Assembly: GCA_050013795.1 (NCBI GenBank)
Contig: JBEKEO010000184.1
Location: 1-6,388, forward strand
Direction of reading: 5' to 3'
DNA from: CAWHOW01 sp050013795
Lineage (GTDB): Bacteria; Bacteroidota; Bacteroidia; Bacteroidales; CG2-30-32-10
Length of the DNA stretch: 6,388 nt
Shown: piece by piece, positions 1-4,087 of the stretch
Layout of the letters: each line of letters opens with the position of its first letter
Numbering within the stretch: the first letter of the stretch is position 1
Notes under the pieces: model-generated
Databases searched by the model: none
Told to the model about the DNA's origin: nothing
Seen by the model: the letters and a program-made list of their open reading frames with translations, nothing else
Position numbers and translations under genes: made by a program

Positions 1-69
1 TTGCGCATTAACACAAACGGCAAAAAAGCAAATGAAAAGGATCAGGTATGTTTTTAATTTAACGAGCAT
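1..69 (-). CDS. N-terminus of a secreted or envelope protein (partial, runs off left edge)
   Basis: Only the first 23 codons are in the window, reading leftward from an ATG at 69-67. They translate to MLVKLKTYLI followed by LFICFFAVCVNAQ. This is a classic Sec signal peptide: short basic n-region (K4, K6), hydrophobic core (about residues 8-19), and a VNA|Q end that fits signal peptidase I cleavage before Gln, which is very common in Bacteroidota exported proteins. The mature protein is outside the window, so its function cannot be stated. The frame has no in-frame stop for some distance upstream, but no other ATG gives a better start. A -7 type promoter element lies about 54 bases upstream, and the rpmB terminator separates this gene from rpmB, so it is probably transcribed independently. 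The main doubt is the short length. Confidence 0.6.
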   Translation of the reverse strand, partial: MLVKLKTYLILFICFFAVCVNAQ

Positions 70-122
70 CTTGTCGGGATAGGGTATTTTATCCCCTAAT
101 AATTTATTAAACGTAATAAATA

Positions 123-130
123 CAAAATTA
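123..130 (-). promoter_or_regulatory. Candidate Bacteroidota -7 promoter element for the leftmost gene
   Basis: On the minus strand this reads TAATTTTG, a full match to the TAnnTTTG consensus used by the primary sigma factor of Bacteroidota. It lies between the rpmB terminator and the ATG at 69, which would give a leader of about 45-50 bases. No TTG is seen 19-21 bases upstream, so the -33 box is missing or weak. Confidence 0.4.
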
Positions 131-172
131 TTTCTTTTCAGGGAATAATCAGTTATTTTAACCTTTATTCAC

Positions 173-204
173 AAAAAAAGCTGTTACCGTGATGATAACA
201 GCTT
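173..204 (-). terminator. Rho-independent terminator of rpmB
   Basis: On the minus strand, a perfect 9-bp stem (AAGCTGTTA at 204-196 with TAACAGCTT at 186-178) encloses a 9-base loop and runs straight into a T tract. Seven T in a row lie at 179-173, two of them inside the stem. It starts about 22 bases after the rpmB stop. Stem, loop and U-tract all have the right polarity for leftward transcription, so it should end the rpmB transcript and insulate the gene at 1-69. Confidence 0.8.
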
Positions 205-226
205 AATAAGTTATAGGATTAAAAAA

Positions 227-463
227 CTATTTAGTGTGACCTTTTTCTTTAGCTTCTTTAAGGGCTTCGGCTATACCTTTTTTATTAATAGTGCGCAGGC
301 CGGCAGCAGATACTTTTAATTTAACCCAGCGGTCTTCTTCAGGAATATAGAATTTCTTTTCCTGCAGGTTAGGATAAAACTTGCGTTTTGTTTTATTATT
401 GGAATGAGAAACTTTGTTTCCCGATATCACTTTTTTCCCTGTAATCTCACAAACTCTTGACAT
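227..463 (-). CDS. rpmB: 50S ribosomal protein L28
   Basis: The 78-residue protein is a basic component of the large ribosomal subunit. It begins MSRVCEITGKK, the hallmark N-terminus of bacterial L28, and continues with the conserved VSHSNNKTKR block (residues 18-27), NLQ (32-34) and the VSAAGLRTINKKGI segment (51-64). Its length equals that of the E. coli protein. Only one cysteine (C5) is present, so this is the form without a four-cysteine zinc site. The start is fixed by the family's N-terminus. The gene has its own promoter (505-536) and an intrinsic terminator (173-204), so it appears to be monocistronic. In many Bacteroidota rpmB is followed by rpmG (L33) and a small DUF4295 gene; neither is here, and the next gene downstream encodes an exported protein instead. 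Confidence 0.97.
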   Translation of the reverse strand: MSRVCEITGKKVISGNKVSHSNNKTKRKFYPNLQEKKFYIPEEDRWVKLKVSAAGLRTINKKGIAEALKEAKEKGHTK

Positions 464-504
464 GATATTTCTGTTTTAATTGTTCTTTTCCTAAAAATGG
501 AGTG

Positions 505-536
505 CAAAGGAAGTGAAATTTATTTTATTATCCAAA
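505..536 (-). promoter_or_regulatory. Promoter of rpmB (Bacteroidota -33/-7 type)
   Basis: On the minus strand, TTTG (536-533) is followed after exactly 20 bases by TTCCTTTG (512-505), one mismatch from TAnnTTTG. The 20-base spacing is what the phylum's housekeeping sigma factor expects. Transcription would begin near 498, giving a leader of about 35 bases to the rpmB ATG. No Shine-Dalgarno sequence stands before that ATG, as is usual in Bacteroidota. Confidence 0.55.
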
Positions 537-649
537 TGTTTGCTGTAAAATTTAATTTACACATCACTGTTTTTTACTTAATCGGATAAATAGTTACTTG
601 ATCTTTATCTTTCTCCTTTTTAATTTATTTAAAGCTATTTAAGAATGCT

Positions 650-2050
650 TTAAAGCTCCAGTATTTGTTTTTTTTCTGGAATAACGACATTCATAAAACC
701 TTCTTTTTCCAGCTTTTCGCGATAGCTTTGTTGCGTTTCATATTCTCCATGAACCAAAATCATTTGTTTAACTTGTTTTATATCCTGACATTTCAGAAAG
801 TTTATCATCTCACTATAATCACCATGAGCGCTATACGATTCAATTACGCGAATATCAGCATTCACAGGGTGATGAACGCCATATATCGAAACTTCCTTAT
901 CGCCCCTTTTAATTTTTGCCCCAAGCGTAGTAGGTGCACAATACCCAACAATGAGCACTGTATTCTTTGGATTTGAAATACTGTTGGCAAGGTGATGTTT
1001 TACACGGCCGGCTTCCATCATACCTGATGCGGATATAATAATACAAGGCTCTTTGATATTATTTAATTTCTTGGAATCTTCTTCCGATTGTACATATGAA
1101 AGCCCGTTAAAACCGAAAGGATCAGGATCGCTTTTCATATATTTAAGTAATTCATCATTGAAACATTCGGGATGCATTTTCATAATATTGGTGGCATTCA
1201 CAGAAAGCGGACTATCGACAAAAACCTTTACATGAGGAACCCGGCCATCATTATTCAGCCGATTAAGCGAATATAATAATTCCTGTGTCCTGCCTACGCT
1301 AAATGCCGGAATAATAAGTTTGCCTTTTTTCTTGAAACAAGTTTCTAGCACAACAAGTTTTAATTCTTCTTCGGCATTGTCAATATTGGTATGCAGCCTG
1401 TCGCCATAAGTTGATTCGGCCATAATGATATCCGCTTGCGGAAAAGGTTGAGGGTTCATTAATATCCTATTATGCGGCCTTCCAATGTCACCTGTAAAGC
1501 AAAATTTTGTTGTTTTATCACCTTCTTTTATCTGGAGATTTACTACAGCGCTTCCCAAAATATGTCCTGCATCAGTATATTTAAGTTTAATATTTTCATC
1601 AATAGTATACTCCCGGTTGTAAGGATAGCTGATAAAGAACTGAAAACATTTTTCAGCATCTTCACGTGTGTAGAGGGGTTCCAAAGGCGGAAGCCCATCT
1701 CTCAACCGGCGTTTATTTTCAGTTTTAATATCGTTTTCGTGAATTCTCCCGCTATCAGCAAGCATTATTGAACATAATTCACGGGTTGCATGTGTCGAAA
1801 TGATAGAACCTTTAAATCCCTTCTTTACTATAAAAGGGATTGCACCCGAATGATCGATATGCGCATGAGAAAGGATCAGGTAATCAATTCCGGCTGGATC
1901 AAATCCCAGATCCCTGTTGTCGCTATCCGTTTCCTGTCCTTTTCCCTGGAATAACCCGCAATCAAGCAGTATGGTTTTTCCGTTATTAAGTGTTATTAAA
2001 TGTTTGCTTCCGGTTACTTCTCTTGCAGCACCTAAGAATTGTATTTTCAT
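650..2050 (-). CDS. MBL-fold beta-CASP ribonuclease-type metallohydrolase (CPSF73/TTHA0252-like)
   Basis: The 466-residue cytoplasmic protein belongs to the zinc-dependent MBL/beta-CASP family, whose characterised members are endo- or 5'-3' exoribonucleases. All MBL motifs are visible: D30 in LLDCG, HAHIDH at 62-67, H163 in AGHILGS and D188 in FTGDIG. The beta-CASP insert follows with motif A at E212 (AESTYGDR), the PAFSVGRTQE segment (248-257), and SASGMMEAGR at 340-349. The C-terminal RMMBL part carries motif B H409 (SYSAHGDY) and motif C H434 (LVHGE). Histidine rather than valine at motif C is typical of RNA-processing members, not the DNA-processing SNM1/Artemis type. Length fits the bacterial family (about 430-470), and no KH domains are present, unlike archaeal CPSF homologues. 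MKIQFLGAAREVTGS is a canonical start. It is distinct from the RNase J type, which is longer. The actual substrate in this organism is unknown. It diverges from the DUF2851 gene, and no strong terminator is seen after its stop. Confidence 0.92.
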   Translation of the reverse strand: MKIQFLGAAREVTGSKHLITLNNGKTILLDCGLFQGKGQETDSDNRDLGFDPAGIDYLILSHAHIDHSGAIPFIVKKGFKGSIISTHATRELCSIMLADSGRIHENDIKTENKRRLRDGLPPLEPLYTREDAEKCFQFFISYPYNREYTIDENIKLKYTDAGHILGSAVVNLQIKEGDKTTKFCFTGDIGRPHNRILMNPQPFPQADIIMAESTYGDRLHTNIDNAEEELKLVVLETCFKKKGKLIIPAFSVGRTQELLYSLNRLNNDGRVPHVKVFVDSPLSVNATNIMKMHPECFNDELLKYMKSDPDPFGFNGLSYVQSEEDSKKLNNIKEPCIIISASGMMEAGRVKHHLANSISNPKNTVLIVGYCAPTTLGAKIKRGDKEVSIYGVHHPVNADIRVIESYSAHGDYSEMINFLKCQDIKQVKQMILVHGEYETQQSYREKLEKEGFMNVVIPEKKQILEL

Positions 2051-2103
2051 AAAAGGGATTGTCTGATATATTTATATGATGAAATTAATTTATAAAATAT
2101 TTT

Positions 2104-2111
2104 CAAAGTTA
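2104..2111 (-). promoter_or_regulatory. Candidate -7 element for the MBL/beta-CASP gene
   Basis: On the minus strand this is TAACTTTG, a perfect TAnnTTTG match. Transcription would start near 2097, about 47 bases before the ATG at 2050. I see no TTG at the -33 position. The element overlaps the left arm of a 7-bp inverted repeat (2105-2129). Confidence 0.45.
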
Positions 2112-2129
2112 TTCAAAATATATAACTTT
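2105..2129. repeat. 7-bp inverted repeat in the divergent promoter region
   Basis: AAAGTTA (2105-2111) and TAACTTT (2123-2129) form a perfect inverted repeat with an 11-base AT-only-but-one spacer. Each arm overlaps the -7-like element of one of the two divergent genes. It may be simply two promoters back to back, or an operator for a dimeric regulator. The short AT-rich arms make chance occurrence quite possible. Confidence 0.35.
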
Positions 2130-2130
2130 A
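2123..2130 (+). promoter_or_regulatory. Weak candidate -7 element for the DUF2851 gene
   Basis: TAACTTTA matches TAnnTTTG except for the last base. A start near 2137 would leave a leader of about 22 bases before the ATG at 2159. No -33 TTG is visible. It is the best-placed element in the intergenic stretch, but the match is imperfect. Confidence 0.25.
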
Positions 2131-2158
2131 CATTTTGAAAGCCATAACTTGAACTATT

Positions 2159-3436
2159 ATGACTGAGGATTTTCTTCATTTCACATGGAAATACCGTTTG
2201 TTTGATTCAAAATTGCTTTTGACTGCTGAAGGCGAAACACTTGAAATTATTAAACCCGGTGACCACAATACTGACGGAGGCCCTGATTTTACTAATGCCC
2301 GTGTAAAAATCGGAAGCACAACCTGGGCGGGCAATGTTGAAATTCATTTGAACGCTTCCGACTGGAAAAAACATAATCATCACAGGAATAAAGCGTATGA
2401 TAATATTATTCTGCATGTGGTATTCAATAATGATTATACTGCCCTGCGCAAAAGCAAAGAGCCTATACCTGTTCTTGAATTAAATGAGCTTATCCCGCAT
2501 GGAATATTCAGGAAATACAAAAACATCATCAATAGCAAGCAATGGATTCCTTGCCAGGGATTGATTAAAAAGGTCGATCCTCTGATAATTTCTTCATGGC
2601 TTGACAGGTTGCTTGTGGAGCGATTGGAAAGAAAATCTGAATCCATCGGGCAAACACTTGCACTAAATAAAAACAACTGGGAACATTCTTTTTATATCCA
2701 CCTTGCACGAAACTTCGGTTTTAAACTTAATTCCGAACCTTTCGAAATGCTTGCTAAAGCGACTTCTCCTGCTTATCTTTCAAAACATAAAAACAATCTG
2801 TTTCAGCTTGAAGCCATACTCTTCGGGCAATCAGGATTACTCAGTAAAAATATTCGCGAACAATATGCTGAATCATTATTACAGGAATATAATATCCTGA
2901 AACAAAAGTTTTCACTTATTCCCGTCAATGGTCATTTATGGAAATTCCTTCGGCTGCATCCTTCCGGCTTTCCAACTATAAGGATAGCACAATTTGCCTC
3001 ACTCATCCATAAATCGTTTCACTTATTTTCTAGTGTTCTTGAAGTGCGCAGGCTTAATGATGCAGAAACCCTTTTTGAAGCAGAATGTTCTGATTACTGG
3101 CAAACCCATTATGTTTTTGGCAAAGAATCTCCGCTCCGGTCGAAAAAGCTTGGGAAAGCAGCAATCGAAAATATTCTGATTAATACGGTAATACCTTTTC
3201 TGTTTATTTATGGCACAAAGAAAAATGAAGATAAATATAAAGACAGGGCAATACGCATCATGGAGCAGCTTGAAGGAGAAAAAAACTCCATTATAACAAG
3301 ATGGAAATTCCTTGAAATGCCGGTAAAAACAGCTTCAAATACCCAGGCGCTGCTTGAGTTGAAAAATAATTATTGTTCTCCCAAAAAATGCCTGAATTGC
3401 TCAATAGGCAATTTCATGTTAAGCAAGATGAAATAA
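2159..3436 (+). CDS. DUF2851 family protein (function unknown)
   Basis: The 425-residue protein has no signal peptide and no membrane segment, so it is probably cytoplasmic. It matches from memory the DUF2851 family (PF11013), found mainly in Bacteroidota. Family-like features are the MTEDFLHFTWKYRLF start, PGDHNTDGGPDF (33-44), WAGNVEIHLNASDW (56-69), HNHH (72-75) followed by AYDNIILHVVF (79-89), PCQGLI (131-136), HPSGFPTIRIAQFA (267-280), and a C-terminal CSPKKCLNCSIGNFML (406-421). No activity is established. By eye, P42-D43 followed 17 residues later by E61-x-H63 resembles a PD-(D/E)XK nuclease core with His in place of Lys. C132 plus C406, C411 and C414 could bind a metal or Fe-S cluster. 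These are inferences only. The N-terminus is set by the family start; the codon before ATG shows no Shine-Dalgarno site. The gene diverges from the MBL nuclease gene and is followed by about 650 bases with no clear gene. Confidence 0.88.
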   Translation: MTEDFLHFTWKYRLFDSKLLLTAEGETLEIIKPGDHNTDGGPDFTNARVKIGSTTWAGNVEIHLNASDWKKHNHHRNKAYDNIILHVVFNNDYTALRKSKEPIPVLELNELIPHGIFRKYKNIINSKQWIPCQGLIKKVDPLIISSWLDRLLVERLERKSESIGQTLALNKNNWEHSFYIHLARNFGFKLNSEPFEMLAKATSPAYLSKHKNNLFQLEAILFGQSGLLSKNIREQYAESLLQEYNILKQKFSLIPVNGHLWKFLRLHPSGFPTIRIAQFASLIHKSFHLFSSVLEVRRLNDAETLFEAECSDYWQTHYVFGKESPLRSKKLGKAAIENILINTVIPFLFIYGTKKNEDKYKDRAIRIMEQLEGEKNSIITRWKFLEMPVKTASNTQALLELKNNYCSPKKCLNCSIGNFMLSKMK

Positions 3437-3454
3437 GTAAAAACAACAAATTTA

Positions 3455-3588
3455 TTAGAGTTTCCTCAAAATTAGTAACAAGGCAATAGAAGCAAACCAA
3501 ATAAATAAGTATTACCAAACTTCTGTAATCCCGACAATTTACGTTCATACATATAATAATTATCCCAAAAGACAGCTAAATTGCTCAT
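3455..3588 (-). pseudogene. Possible frameshifted remnant of a small membrane protein
   Basis: Reading leftward from ATG at 3588, a 38-codon frame (MSNLAVFWDNYYMYERKLSG, then LQKFGNTYLFGLLLLPCY) ends at 3472. If one TTTA unit is restored at the TTTA tandem at 3499-3508, the frame instead continues as IWFASIALLLILRKL and stops at 3455. That gives about 45 residues ending in a transmembrane-like helix with a basic tail. No promoter or family is recognised, and short ORFs like this arise by chance in AT-rich DNA. It would converge on the DUF2851 gene. Confidence 0.15.
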
Positions 3589-3705
3589 TTTTAATTACTC
3601 TGTTCGTTTGATATTAGTTTGCTTTAATATTCATTATTAAGAAAATCTGATAAAAAATATGTAAAAGTTTTTTTAATATATATTTTTTTAATGAAATAAT
3701 GTAAT

Positions 3706-3713
3706 TATCTTTG
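3706..3713 (+). promoter_or_regulatory. Orphan -7 type promoter element
   Basis: TATCTTTG fully matches TAnnTTTG and sits in a 13-base sequence (3704-3716) identical to the one around the -7 box of the repeat-protein gene at 4028-4040. There is no TTG at the -33 spacing, only a T/A-rich stretch. No supported gene follows within 370 bases. It could drive a small RNA, a long leader to 4088, or nothing. Confidence 0.3.
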
Positions 3714-4005
3714 TAATGTTATATTTCTCCTATTAATAAAACAACTATAATGATGTACAATCGTATTAGTTTTGTTTTTGACAAATCCGCATTTTATTTT
3801 AACTTTTTTGTTTCTACAATCATGAAAATAAAAAATTGAATTTTGCATTGATTGATCAAATAAGCAATTGGGGCAGGAAGTATAAAATGAACAGTTAGAA
3901 GAAAACAAGATGTAACAAAAGTATTCAAATGAAAACAAGATTTTAATAACAGATAATTGTAAACAAAACCTAAAAAAACATTAAAAATTTAAGTACCAGA
4001 ACGTA

Positions 4006-4037
4006 TTGACAACTATTATTAATATGCATTATCTTTG
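4006..4037 (+). promoter_or_regulatory. Promoter of the repeat-protein gene (-33/-7 type)
   Basis: TTG (4006-4008) is followed after 21 bases by TATCTTTG (4030-4037), a full consensus Bacteroidota promoter with allowed spacing. Transcription would start near 4044, leaving a leader of roughly 44 bases rich in A, with no Shine-Dalgarno site, before the ATG at 4088. Confidence 0.65.
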
Positions 4038-4087
4038 TAAGTTAATTGATTTTGCATTTTCAGAAAACAAAAAAATAAATTAAAAAT

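Larger units (their letters stand above)
3437..4087. other. Long AT-rich intergenic region with no convincing gene
   Basis: About 650 bases separate the DUF2851 stop from the next gene. I find no tRNA, rRNA or strong GC hairpin, and no clear terminator for DUF2851. Contents worth noting are: a possible decayed small ORF on the minus strand (3455-3588); a TATCTTTG element at 3706-3713; an unsupported 29-codon ORF at 3750-3839; an 11-base direct repeat GAAAACAAGAT (3901-3911 and 3931-3941); and the real-looking promoter at 4006-4037. ATTATCTTTGTAA occurs twice (3704-3716, 4028-4040), and ATTTTGCATT also occurs twice (3840-3849, 4049-4058), which may reflect partial duplication of a leader. Confidence 0.6.

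Noticed and set aside
631..651. AAAGC...GCTTT hairpin at the end of the MBL/beta-CASP gene
   Set aside because: The stem is only 5 bp, overlaps the stop codon and has no T tract after it on the minus strand, so it is not a credible terminator.
3574..3592. AGC...GCT hairpin followed by T5
   Set aside because: A 3-4 bp stem is too weak for a terminator, and it is about 140 bases after the DUF2851 stop.
3750..3839. 29-codon plus-strand ORF (starts MMYNRISFVF) downstream of the orphan promoter element
   Set aside because: Too short and without family, signal peptide or hydrophobic segment; position after a -7-like element is the only support.
3705..3938. Minus-strand 77-codon Cys-rich frame in the intergenic region
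   Set aside because: It starts at TTG, has no promoter or recognisable family, and its Phe/Tyr/Asn/Lys/Cys-rich composition is what random AT-rich DNA gives. Its stop overlaps the orphan -7 element.
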